NCBI RefSeq assembly: GCF_000378625.1
Contig: NZ_KB905167.1
Location: 1-64,000, forward strand
Direction of reading: 5' to 3'
DNA length: 64,000 bases
Source of the DNA: Colwellia piezophila ATCC BAA-637
Lineage (GTDB): Bacteria > Pseudomonadota > Gammaproteobacteria > Enterobacterales > Alteromonadaceae
The position numbers and the translations under genes were made by a program. Positions 56,096-64,000 of the stretch are shown piece after piece (position 1 is the first letter of the stretch; the number at the start of each line of letters is the position of its first letter). Below the pieces are notes generated by a model. That model worked only from the letters and a program-made list of their open reading frames with translations, searched no databases and was not told the DNA's origin.

Positions 56096-57784
56096 ATGCC
56101 TCAAGCTAAACGCCCACTTTATATTCATTATGCAGGCCCGTCATTATTAGAAACCCCCCTTCTTAACAAAGGTAGTGCCTTTAGCAAAGAAGAGCGCGGA
56201 AATTTCAACTTAACGGGTCTATTGCCGCCACGTTTCGAGAGTATTGATGAGCAAGCTGCACGTGCATACCGTCAGTACAGCTGCTTTCAAACAGACCTTA
56301 ACAAGCATATTTATTTACGTGCTATTCACGATAATAATGAAACTTTATTTTTTAAATTGGTACAAAACCACTTAGCTGAAATGATGCCAATTATTTATAC
56401 GCCAACAGTGGGTGATGCTTGTGAGCAGTTTTCAGATATTTACCGCAGCTCACGTGGTTTATTCATCTCTTACGAAGATAGGTTTAACATTGATGACATG
56501 TTGCGTAACGCCACTAAAAATAAAGTGAAAGTACTTGTCGTTACCGATGGTGAACGTATCTTAGGGCTTGGTGACCAAGGGATTGGTGGTATGGGCATTC
56601 CAATTGGTAAGCTTTCTCTTTATACCGCATGTGGTGGTATAAGCCCGGCGCATACTTTACCGGTAATGCTTGATGTTGGGACTAATAACCAAAAACTATT
56701 AGACGATCCCATGTACATGGGCGCGCGACATAAGCGTATTGATCAAGATTCATATGATGAGTTTATTGAATTATTTATTAGTGCGGTTAAGCGTCGCTGG
56801 CCAAATGTTTTATTGCAATTTGAAGATTTTGCTCAACCTAATGCCATGCCATTATTAGCGCGTTACCGCGATAGAATTTGTTGTTTTAATGACGATATCC
56901 AAGGCACGGCCTCAGTTACAGTCGGTACGTTACTTGCGGCTTGTCGTAGTAAAGGCTCTAAATTATCAGAGCAGACTGTTGCCTTTGTTGGTGCAGGGTC
57001 GGCAGGTTGTGGTATTGCCGAGCAAATTATCAGCCAAATGACTCGCGAAGGTATTTCAGCAGAGCAGGCACGTAGCCAAGTATTTATGGTTGATAGATTT
57101 GGTTTATTAACCCAAGGTATGAAAAACCTTCGTGACTTCCAAGAAAAATTAGTACAAAGCAATGAAGCGTTGGCTTCTTGGGATATTCAAGGTGAGTTCG
57201 CTTCTCTGGTTGAAGTAATGCATGGCGCGAAACCAGATATTCTTATCGGTGTTTCAGGACAAGCAGGTCTCTTTACTGAAGAAGTCATTACTGCAATGAA
57301 GTCTCACTGTGATTTGCCTATTATTTTCCCGCTAAGTAACCCGTCTCGCCAAGTAGAAGCAACACCGAACCAAGTGATTAATTGGACAAAAGGTAAAGTA
57401 ATTATTGCCACAGGTAGTCCGTTTAAGCCGGTTGAATATGAAGGTAAAAGCTTTCGTATAGCGCAGTGCAATAACAGCTATATCTTCCCTGGTATCGGTT
57501 TAGCTGTTGTTGCGGCAAATATCACTCGTATTAGCGATGATATGTTACAAGTAGCCAGTGAAACGTTAGCAGCAGCGTCTCCTCTTGCTAATAAAGAGTC
57601 AGATGAACTACTGCCACCGTTAACCGCTATTGCTCAATTAAGTAAAGATATTGCGTTTGCTATCGCCCAAGTTGCTTTTAAGCAGAACTTAGCGCTACCG
57701 ATGAGCGATGAAGAGTTAGTTACGAAAATAGAAGCAACTTTCTGGAAACCTATTTATCGTCAATATCGCCGCACAAGCGTCTAA
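56096..57784 (+). CDS. maeA: NAD-dependent malic enzyme
   Basis: 562 residues. It decarboxylates malate to pyruvate. Motifs: the Tyr in [24 protein letters not shown], the catalytic Lys in [30 protein letters not shown] for metal, NAD loop GAGSAGCG, and PLSNPS. Length and motifs fit the SfcA type rather than the longer MaeB fusion. Monocistronic. Confidence 0.96.
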   Translation: MPQAKRPLYIHYAGPSLLETPLLNKGSAFSKEERGNFNLTGLLPPRFESIDEQAARAYRQYSCFQTDLNKHIYLRAIHDNNETLFFKLVQNHLAEMMPIIYTPTVGDACEQFSDIYRSSRGLFISYEDRFNIDDMLRNATKNKVKVLVVTDGERILGLGDQGIGGMGIPIGKLSLYTACGGISPAHTLPVMLDVGTNNQKLLDDPMYMGARHKRIDQDSYDEFIELFISAVKRRWPNVLLQFEDFAQPNAMPLLARYRDRICCFNDDIQGTASVTVGTLLAACRSKGSKLSEQTVAFVGAGSAGCGIAEQIISQMTREGISAEQARSQVFMVDRFGLLTQGMKNLRDFQEKLVQSNEALASWDIQGEFASLVEVMHGAKPDILIGVSGQAGLFTEEVITAMKSHCDLPIIFPLSNPSRQVEATPNQVINWTKGKVIIATGSPFKPVEYEGKSFRIAQCNNSYIFPGIGLAVVAANITRISDDMLQVASETLAAASPLANKESDELLPPLTAIAQLSKDIAFAIAQVAFKQNLALPMSDEELVTKIEATFWKPIYRQYRRTSV

Positions 57785-57879
57785 CTATTTCGAATTTAAC
57801 CATATTTGATTAAAACGTCGCAACAATATAAATGATATTGCTAAGTGCGATATCATTAGTTGTTTGTGGGATTTTCGTC

Positions 57880-57885
57880 TATAAT
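57880..57885 (+). promoter_or_regulatory. -10 element of the ndk promoter
   Basis: A consensus TATAAT 87 bases upstream of the ndk ATG; the -35 (around TTAGTT, 57857) is weak. It is the only strong -10 in the gap. Confidence 0.5.
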
Positions 57886-57972
57886 GCGCCCAAAATTCTA
57901 GCCGTTTAAACGAATGGTTGGATAAATATTTAAATTTTCAACGTAAATTAACACAACTTATAAGGGCTTATC

Positions 57973-58404
57973 ATGGCTATCGAACGTACTTTTTCTATCC
58001 TAAAACCAGACGCAGTTGCTAAAAACTTCATCGGTCAAATCTACAACCGTTTTGAAACTGCTGGTTTAAAAATCGTAGCATCAAAAATGATCCACTTAAG
58101 CCAAGAAAAAGCTGAAGGTTTCTACGCTGAACATAGCGAACGTCCTTTTTTCGGTGCTTTAGTTGAGTTCATGACTTCTGGTCCAGTAATGGTTCAAGTT
58201 TTAGAAGGCGAAAACGCTGTTCTTAAAAACCGTGAAATCATGGGTGCTACTAACCCTGCTGAAGCACTTGCAGGTACTATTCGTGCAGATCTTGCTGATA
58301 GCATTGACGAAAATGCTGCTCACGGCTCTGATGCTTTAGAATCAGCTGCACGTGAAATTGCATATTTCTTCTCAGACGAAGAAATCTGCCCACGTACTCG
58401 TTAA
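57973..58404 (+). CDS. ndk: Nucleoside diphosphate kinase
   Basis: 143 residues, standard. It balances NTP and dNTP pools by phosphotransfer through His117 (NAAHGSD). [11 protein letters not shown] and [22 protein letters not shown] are intact. Codon use is more biased than neighbours, as in highly expressed genes. Followed by a strong terminator. Confidence 0.98.
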   Translation: MAIERTFSILKPDAVAKNFIGQIYNRFETAGLKIVASKMIHLSQEKAEGFYAEHSERPFFGALVEFMTSGPVMVQVLEGENAVLKNREIMGATNPAEALAGTIRADLADSIDENAAHGSDALESAAREIAYFFSDEEICPRTR

Positions 58405-58527
58405 TTCACTTTTAATCTTCGCAAAGCTCACGACTCCGTTGTTGGCTATACTCATTGACTAACGTCAATTTCGTGTAGCTGCCTAGAAATCATTTCGTTT
58501 GCTTTGCTTTAAAAATGAATTAAATTT

Positions 58528-58559
58528 AAAGGATTTTACCTAAACAGGTAAAATCCTTT
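58528..58559 (+). terminator. ndk terminator
   Basis: AAAGGATTTTACC, loop TAAACA, GGTAAAATCCTTT, then TGTTATTTTT: 13 perfect pairs. Before it, 58425-58515 is flanked by GCAAAGC and GCTTTGC inverted words. Confidence 0.88.
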
Positions 58560-58606
58560 TGTTATTTTTAACGAATGATAAATTCTTTAAATATAAGCCA
58601 GTAAAA

Positions 58607-58635
58607 TTGCGATTGTTGCTTAAAAAGCGTACAAT
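58607..58635 (+). promoter_or_regulatory. rlmN promoter
   Basis: TTGCGA (58607-58612), 17 bases, TACAAT (58630-58635): a near-consensus sigma-70 pair 65 bases upstream of the rlmN ATG. Confidence 0.7.
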
Positions 58636-58700
58636 ACGCGCCTTGTTTTTTTAGGCTACTTTATTGAGTAGTTTAATTTTAGTTATTGAGAGTTTGTTGT

Positions 58701-59861
58701 ATGAGTGATGCTAGCGGAAAAATTAACCTACTAAATTTTGATCATAAAGGTATGCGTGCATACTTTGAATCTATTGGAGAAAAACCCTTTAGGGCCGATC
58801 AAATGATGAAGTGGATTTATCACTTTGGCTACAGCGACTTTGAACTAATGACCAATATCAATAAGAAGTTACGAGAGAAGTTACAGCGCAACTGTGTGAT
58901 TACCGCACCTGAAATCTCTGAAAAACAAATATCTTCTGATGGCACTATCAAATATTCGTTAAGACTTGAAGGCGGCCAAGAAGTTGAGACCGTATGGATC
59001 CCTGAAAATGATCGTGCCACCTTGTGTGTATCATCTCAAGTTGGTTGTGCATTAGAGTGCACCTTCTGTGCTACCGCCCAGCAAGGCTTCAATCGCAATT
59101 TAACTGTGTCTGAAATTATTGGCCAAGTATGGCGTGTTGCCAATGATATTGGCGCAACGCGCATTGCCGGAACTCGTCCAATTACCAACATTGTCATGAT
59201 GGGTATGGGAGAGCCGTTATTAAATATGAAAAATTTAATACCGGCACTTGATACTATGCTGAACGATTTAGGTTATGGCTTGTCAAAACGTCGAGTAACA
59301 GTAAGTACCTCGGGTGTTGTACCCGCATTAGACATGCTTAAAGAGAAAATTGATTGTGCGTTAGCTATTTCAATTCATGCACCTAATAATAAGCTGCGTG
59401 ATGAGTTAGTGCCAATCAATAAAAAATATCCACTGGAAGATTTTATCGCAGCGGCTGGGCGATATATCGATGGTTCAAAAGCGAATAAACAAGCAACCAT
59501 TGAATACGTAATGCTTGATCATGTTAATGACAGTACCGATCAAGCACATGAATTAGCCCATGTGTTAAAAGGCTTACCGAGTAAAATTAATTTAATACCA
59601 TTTAACCCATACCCAGGTTCGCCTTATACACGTTCAAGCAATTCACGTATTGATCGTTTTGATAAAGTCTTACAAAGCTATGGATTAACGGTTATTACCA
59701 GACGTACCCGTGGTGGTGATATCGATGCCGCTTGTGGTCAACTAGCTGGCGATGTTATAGATAGAACTAAGCGCAGTGCCTTCAATGCCTCAAAGAAAGC
59801 AGAAATAAGTTCATTGAAAGATCAGCCTAAAGCTGACACTATCTCTATAAAAACAGTCTAA
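58701..59861 (+). CDS. rlmN: Dual-specificity 23S rRNA/tRNA adenine C2 methyltransferase
   Basis: 386 residues from the ATG at 58701 ([17 protein letters not shown]). Radical SAM enzyme that methylates A2503 of 23S rRNA and A37 of some tRNAs. Cluster motif Cys116-xxx-Cys120-xx-Cys123 (GCALECTFC), GMGEPLLN for SAM, and the C-terminal catalytic Cys in [10 protein letters not shown] near residue 359. First gene of the rlmN-pilW-rodZ-ispG run conserved in gammaproteobacteria. Confidence 0.97.
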   Translation: MSDASGKINLLNFDHKGMRAYFESIGEKPFRADQMMKWIYHFGYSDFELMTNINKKLREKLQRNCVITAPEISEKQISSDGTIKYSLRLEGGQEVETVWIPENDRATLCVSSQVGCALECTFCATAQQGFNRNLTVSEIIGQVWRVANDIGATRIAGTRPITNIVMMGMGEPLLNMKNLIPALDTMLNDLGYGLSKRRVTVSTSGVVPALDMLKEKIDCALAISIHAPNNKLRDELVPINKKYPLEDFIAAAGRYIDGSKANKQATIEYVMLDHVNDSTDQAHELAHVLKGLPSKINLIPFNPYPGSPYTRSSNSRIDRFDKVLQSYGLTVITRRTRGGDIDAACGQLAGDVIDRTKRSAFNASKKAEISSLKDQPKADTISIKTV

Positions 59862-60100
59862 GCATTAGTGCCTTGTTTTTTAGTGAAAAAATAATGTAAA
59901 TTTCCTTGCTTAAAGTAGCCGTGGCCATTGTAAACCAAGCGATGAGATAAATTTTTCAGAACAAGGCGTTTGACTGAGTAATAGCATACTATTGGTATTA
60001 ACAGCACTAGCCTGCTATTGACTATTTAGGCAATTTGAACATGATTACACAGTGAACGACATGGGTATAATAATCAGAGGCGGTGAACACATTGCATATT

Positions 60101-61741
60101 ATGGATAAAGCTATGGCTAAATATATTCTCCTAACACTAACGTCAGTCATTTTTCTGTCGCTATTAAGTGGTTGTGTTACCCAAAGTTTTGAAAATAATG
60201 AACCTATTGTAAGAAACCAAGCAACTCTCAATGAAATGGCGACAACTCGTGTTGCCTTAGGATTGGGTTATTTACAAATGGGTGATATGTCTCAGGCAAA
60301 ACTCAACTTAGAAAAAGCGAAAGGCTTCTCTCCCAATTTAGTACAAGTCCATACTGCCTTTGCCCATTATTATGAAACCGTAGGTGAAAGTGAACTCGCC
60401 ATTACCTCATTCGAGCTAGCTTTAAGTATTAAAGCTGACAGTGCCGATACTTTAAATAATTATGGGGTGTTTTTGTGTCGACAAGATAAAGTTGATGCTG
60501 CCGAAGTTCAGTTCTTAAAAGCAATTGCTGTACCTAGTTACTTACTGGTCTCGCAAACTTATGAAAACTTAGCCTCGTGTTATTTACAAAGTGATGATTT
60601 TGACAAAGCTGAAATGTATTTGAAGAAAGCGATTGCACATGACCCAAACAGAACAGCACCATTATTACAAATGGTGCGTTTGCAATATGCGATGACAGAT
60701 TACAAAGATGCTAAGCTATTTTTACAGAAATTTGAGAGAAATACCCTGCGCTTTACTGCCGATTCTTTAGCACTTGCTTATAAAGTCTATTGGAAGTTAG
60801 GGCAACGTCGTACGGCAGGTAATTACGCGAATATGTTAATGAAAATGTATCCACGATCGTGGGAAGGAAAACAGTTTCTACTCAATGAATTAGAATTTAT
60901 TGAGGCGGATAATCTAGCCGATAAATACAGGCTTAGCCAAAAAGAAAAAAACCGTTACCTCGTATCGACAAGTCATAAACGAGTCGTGAAGCTTTCACCG
61001 AAAAAAATAGCTAATTCGCCTTATACCAACAGTAATCTAGCGGCTATTCCAACAAGTAATAGTACAGTAGCTAGCAAGCCTGAGACTGTTGCAAGTAGCA
61101 CAAATTCATTACTGGGCTCGGGCACAGCTTTACTCTCTGTCGGTATAGCAGGAACAGTTGTAGCCAACAACTTACCGGTAACTAAAACGGCAATGGTAAG
61201 TACTACTGGACTAAGTAATGCAGGGCTATCAACAACTGGGGTAAACAATACTGGGGTAAAAAATATCCCTGTAGCGAGTAATACTGCAGCCAATGTAGTT
61301 AAAACAATACTACTTACCTCATCTGTAGTAGTCGGACAATCAGATAGTGATGCCAATGAACCGACATCAACAAAACCTATACCAGCAACACGCGATGTAC
61401 CTTTACCCGAAGCATTGCCTGAAGAAGAAGAGGCCGAGGTAATTCAAGTTGCAAGCCAAGTTAGCGATAAAAAGATCACTAGAACATCAGTTAATGTTGA
61501 GGCATCTAAAAGCACTACCAAGGTAACTGAAGAGTTAGCCCGAGGCGCTGAATCCCTTGCCAAACAAGAATTTTTACACACCGTTGCTCCAGCAGAAAAT
61601 CTTTACAATATCTCGATGAAATATAACGTCAAGTTAAAAGCATTACGCGAATGGAATAACATTTCTGAAAAAAACAAAATCCATGTAGGAGATAAAATCT
61701 ATGTGGTTAATCCCCAAACAGTGAAAAATATTAATGAATAA
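60101..61741 (+). CDS. pilW: Type IV pilus assembly lipoprotein PilW/PilF with added C-terminal LysM domain
   Basis: 546 residues from the ATG at 60101; starts at GTG 60083, TTG 60092 or ATG 60113 are possible. Lipobox LLSGC (Cys25). TPR units from about 50 to 260 match PilF/PilW, the pilotin of the PilQ secretin (GYLQMGDMSQAKLNLEKA, YGVFLCRQDKVDAAEVQF). Normal PilW ends near 250. Here a Ser/Thr/Asn-rich low-complexity stretch (about 300-430) and an acidic region lead to a LysM domain at about 495-542 (HTVAPAENLYNISMKYNVKL), which binds peptidoglycan. The stop overlaps the rodZ start. Confidence 0.85.
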   Translation: MDKAMAKYILLTLTSVIFLSLLSGCVTQSFENNEPIVRNQATLNEMATTRVALGLGYLQMGDMSQAKLNLEKAKGFSPNLVQVHTAFAHYYETVGESELAITSFELALSIKADSADTLNNYGVFLCRQDKVDAAEVQFLKAIAVPSYLLVSQTYENLASCYLQSDDFDKAEMYLKKAIAHDPNRTAPLLQMVRLQYAMTDYKDAKLFLQKFERNTLRFTADSLALAYKVYWKLGQRRTAGNYANMLMKMYPRSWEGKQFLLNELEFIEADNLADKYRLSQKEKNRYLVSTSHKRVVKLSPKKIANSPYTNSNLAAIPTSNSTVASKPETVASSTNSLLGSGTALLSVGIAGTVVANNLPVTKTAMVSTTGLSNAGLSTTGVNNTGVKNIPVASNTAANVVKTILLTSSVVVGQSDSDANEPTSTKPIPATRDVPLPEALPEEEEAEVIQVASQVSDKKITRTSVNVEASKSTTKVTEELARGAESLAKQEFLHTVAPAENLYNISMKYNVKLKALREWNNISEKNKIHVGDKIYVVNPQTVKNINE

Positions 61742-62726
61742 TGATGTAAGCCCAATTAGCAAAACAGATGATGAAGAACATACTAATATCACCGAGCAAG
61801 TCACAGAAAATATTACAGAACTAAGTGAAGATATGGAAATGGTGAGTCCTGGCGCTATGTTACGTGAAGCTCGACTTGCGTCATCACTTTCACAAGAGCA
61901 TATCGCTAGTAAGCTAAATTTTAAGGTCAAACTTGTAAATAATATCGAAGAGAATATCTTTGATCCCTCAATGCCCGTTACCTTTAACCGAGGATACCTC
62001 GTTAATTATGCTAAGTTGGTGGGTGTTGAAGTTGAAGATGTATTAGCAAGCTTTGATGCCCTTGGTGCCGCTAGTATTCAACGCAGTGAACTGTTGAGTT
62101 TTTCTAATGAAACGACTAAACAAGCTGAGCATAGTCGTGTTATGTGGTTAAGCTATTTAATCGTCGCTGTTTTAGTTGGTTTGACCATATTATGGTGGCA
62201 ACAAGAGAGTAACCACCCAGCCGTCACTACCTTAACAGCACAGCCCTTGGCAGATACACTGCTAAAGAAAGACGTTGAAAAGCTTAGTAATGAAACACTA
62301 ACAAAGACCGCAGAACAGCTTACCAATGACGAGCAAGTTGTAACAGCTCAAGCAAGTGAAAAAAAAACGCTAACTGACATTGAGGCAAGTGCCAATACCG
62401 CGCCTTCTATTGTGAATAAAGCTGTAGTTTCAGCTGATAGAAAAATAGATGACAAACCTCAACCGCAGGAGCCTGAGATAAGTACTGCAGTGTTTACTTT
62501 TAATGGTGATTGCTGGGTCAATATTTATGATGCTACTGGTGAAAGAATTGCCTGGGGCATTAAAAAGTCAGGTTATGTGATGACTATTAAAGGTAAGGCG
62601 CCACTGCGTATTACGGTTGGCAAACCTGAGTTAACCAGTATTGTATTTAATGGGAAACCGGTAGATATGTCGGCCTTTAATGTTGGCAATATTGCTAAAT
62701 TTAACTTACCCATTATCATTGAGTAG
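61734..62726 (+). CDS. rodZ: Cytoskeleton protein RodZ
   Basis: 330 residues. Cytoplasmic HTH (about 38-108: PGAMLREARLASSLSQEHIASKLNFK), one TM helix (136-155), a variable Thr-rich periplasmic linker and a C-terminal beta domain DUF4115 (about 250-330). It anchors MreB filaments and controls rod shape. It overlaps pilW by 8 bases and precedes ispG by 105. Confidence 0.94.
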   Translation: MNNDVSPISKTDDEEHTNITEQVTENITELSEDMEMVSPGAMLREARLASSLSQEHIASKLNFKVKLVNNIEENIFDPSMPVTFNRGYLVNYAKLVGVEVEDVLASFDALGAASIQRSELLSFSNETTKQAEHSRVMWLSYLIVAVLVGLTILWWQQESNHPAVTTLTAQPLADTLLKKDVEKLSNETLTKTAEQLTNDEQVVTAQASEKKTLTDIEASANTAPSIVNKAVVSADRKIDDKPQPQEPEISTAVFTFNGDCWVNIYDATGERIAWGIKKSGYVMTIKGKAPLRITVGKPELTSIVFNGKPVDMSAFNVGNIAKFNLPIIIE

Positions 62727-62831
62727 TTAATATTAAATAGGCAGTATTAATACCTATTGCAGAATATATACTGTTGAGTCGTTTTTAGGGTTTATCCTTC
62801 GTTTAGCTATTAGCTTATATAAAGAAAAATT

Positions 62832-63962
62832 ATGTTTAAAGAATCTCCAATTATACGCCGCGTATCACGTCAAATTATGGTCGGTAATGTGCCCGTTGGC
62901 GGCGGTGCTCCAATCACCGTGCAATCAATGACTAATACCTTGACTACAGATGTTGCCGCCACTGTCGCGCAGATAAAAGCGCTAGAAGCGGTTGGTGCTG
63001 ATATTGTTCGTGTCAGCGTGCCAACAATGGATGCAGCTGAAGCCTTTCGTGAAATCAAAAAACAAGTCAATGTACCTTTAGTCGCTGACATTCATTTTGA
63101 TTACCGTATCGCGTTAAAAGTTGCTGAGTATGGCGCTGATTGTTTGCGTATCAATCCAGGTAATATTGGTCGTGAAGATAGAGTACGTAGTGTGGTTGAA
63201 TGTGCTCGAGATAATAATATCCCCATTCGTATTGGTGTCAATGGCGGTTCACTTGAGAAAGACATTCAAGAAAAATATACCGAGCCAACAGCTGAAGCTT
63301 TGTTAGAATCGGCTATGCGGCATGTTGATATACTCGATAGATTAAATTTTCACGAATTTAAAGTCAGTGTCAAAGCTTCGGATGTATTCCTTGCCGTTGA
63401 GTCTTATAAATTACTGGCTAAACAAATTGATAACCCTTTACATCTAGGCATCACTGAAGCGGGCGGTTTACGTTCTGGCTCGGTAAAATCATCAGTAGGT
63501 TTGGGCATATTATTGGCGCAAGGTATTGGCGATACGATACGTATTTCATTAGCTGCGGACCCGATTGAAGAAATTAAAGTGGGTTTTGATATTTTAAAAT
63601 CACTTAAACTTCGAAGCCGTGGCATTAACTTAATTGCTTGTCCAAGTTGTTCTCGACAAGAGTTTGATGTGGTAGCAACGGTTAATGCCTTAGAGCAGCG
63701 TATCGAAGATATTATGACGCCGATGGATGTGTCAATTATTGGCTGTATTGTTAATGGTCCAGGTGAAGCTATGGTGTCAGATTTAGGCTTAACAGGCAGC
63801 AGTAAAAAAAGCGGCTTTTATTTAGATGGCATACGTCAAAAAGAGCGCTTTGATAATAATAACCTTGTTGATCAACTTGAACAGCGTATCCGCGCTAAAG
63901 CACACGCGATAAATGAACGCGAAGATGCAAAGAACAAAATTGACTTCCAGTCAGTCGATTAA
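62832..63962 (+). CDS. ispG: (E)-4-hydroxy-3-methylbut-2-enyl-diphosphate synthase
   Basis: 376 residues. Penultimate MEP pathway enzyme. TIM barrel start ([13 protein letters not shown]), [17 protein letters not shown], and the [4Fe-4S] Cys residues in [12 protein letters not shown] plus [11 protein letters not shown]. Follows rodZ, as in E. coli. Confidence 0.98.
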   Translation: MFKESPIIRRVSRQIMVGNVPVGGGAPITVQSMTNTLTTDVAATVAQIKALEAVGADIVRVSVPTMDAAEAFREIKKQVNVPLVADIHFDYRIALKVAEYGADCLRINPGNIGREDRVRSVVECARDNNIPIRIGVNGGSLEKDIQEKYTEPTAEALLESAMRHVDILDRLNFHEFKVSVKASDVFLAVESYKLLAKQIDNPLHLGITEAGGLRSGSVKSSVGLGILLAQGIGDTIRISLAADPIEEIKVGFDILKSLKLRSRGINLIACPSCSRQEFDVVATVNALEQRIEDIMTPMDVSIIGCIVNGPGEAMVSDLGLTGSSKKSGFYLDGIRQKERFDNNNLVDQLEQRIRAKAHAINEREDAKNKIDFQSVD

Positions 63963-63989
63963 CTTCTGATAATAACCAGCGAATAAATC

Positions 63990-64000
63990 ATGAGTTTATT
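63990..64000 (+). CDS. Possible start of the next gene, truncated by the window edge
   Basis: An ATG at 63990 follows ispG by 27 bases and the frame is open to the window end (only three full codons). In related genomes hisS often follows ispG, but nothing here identifies the product. Confidence 0.2.

Noticed and set aside
58425..58515. Possible small RNA between ndk and its terminator
   Set aside because: Only GCAAAGC/GCTTTGC outer words pair. There is no promoter inside, so it is more simply the ndk 3' UTR.

Overview
The window is AT-rich, gene-dense chromosomal DNA from a marine gammaproteobacterium. Protein similarity judged by eye, gene order (panC-panB-folK-pcnB, gluQ-dksA-sfsA, thrLABC, glrK-qseG-glrR, rlmN-pilW-rodZ-ispG) and many small dispersed palindromic repeats point to Colwellia or a close relative in the Alteromonadales. 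The species call is inference. No rRNA, tRNA, CRISPR array, prophage or full insertion sequence was seen.

Layout. 1-2.7 kb: 3' part of a secreted calcium-binding-repeat protein, then a small coiled-coil protein. 2.9-4.7 kb (minus): a histidine kinase with a c-type heme motif, preceded by a translationally coupled 47-codon ORF. 5.2-8.7 kb: two tiny ORFs running into a Gld-type ABC exporter operon. 9-13.8 kb: upp, a secreted metalloprotease with a GlyGly-CTERM-like tail, ytoQ and a urea transporter. 13.8-22.6 kb (minus): pantothenate/folate genes with pcnB, an SDR, gluQ-dksA-sfsA and a thioesterase. 22.7-29.7 kb: hrpB, mrcB, a DUF3718 protein, SOS-type yebG and a YgjP-like peptidase. 29.9-35 kb: threonine operon with leader peptide and attenuator. 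35-43.3 kb: ung, a periplasmic binding protein, a GNAT enzyme, a 2-hydroxyacid dehydrogenase, NnrS, a thioredoxin, a LysR regulator and an esterase. 43.6-48.1 kb: the glrK-qseG-glrR two-component operon, divergent from an EF-hand protein gene. 48.7-55.1 kb: a Dcp-like lipoprotein peptidase, a DUF5666 lipoprotein, DUF2164, an outer-membrane protein and an Lrp regulator. 55.3-64 kb: small membrane ORFs, iscX, maeA, ndk, rlmN, pilW, rodZ, ispG.

Regulation that can be read directly: a thr attenuator (Ile/Thr codons plus terminator), a perfect LexA box upstream of yebG, and a sigma-54 promoter plus a perfect TGTC-N10-GACA GlrR-type site between glrK and the EF-hand gene.

The most unusual material is intergenic. 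Four copies of a 266-324 bp terminal-inverted-repeat element (family A, ends ATACCAA...TTGGTAT) occur. One is nested inside a second family (B) that abuts the start codon of a LysR gene. A 48-nt double-hairpin module is present in two A copies and cleanly absent from the other two. It recurs, partly duplicated and with a compensatory stem change, in an unrelated repeat at 8.9 kb. This looks like a very small element that inserts into or is lost from other repeats.
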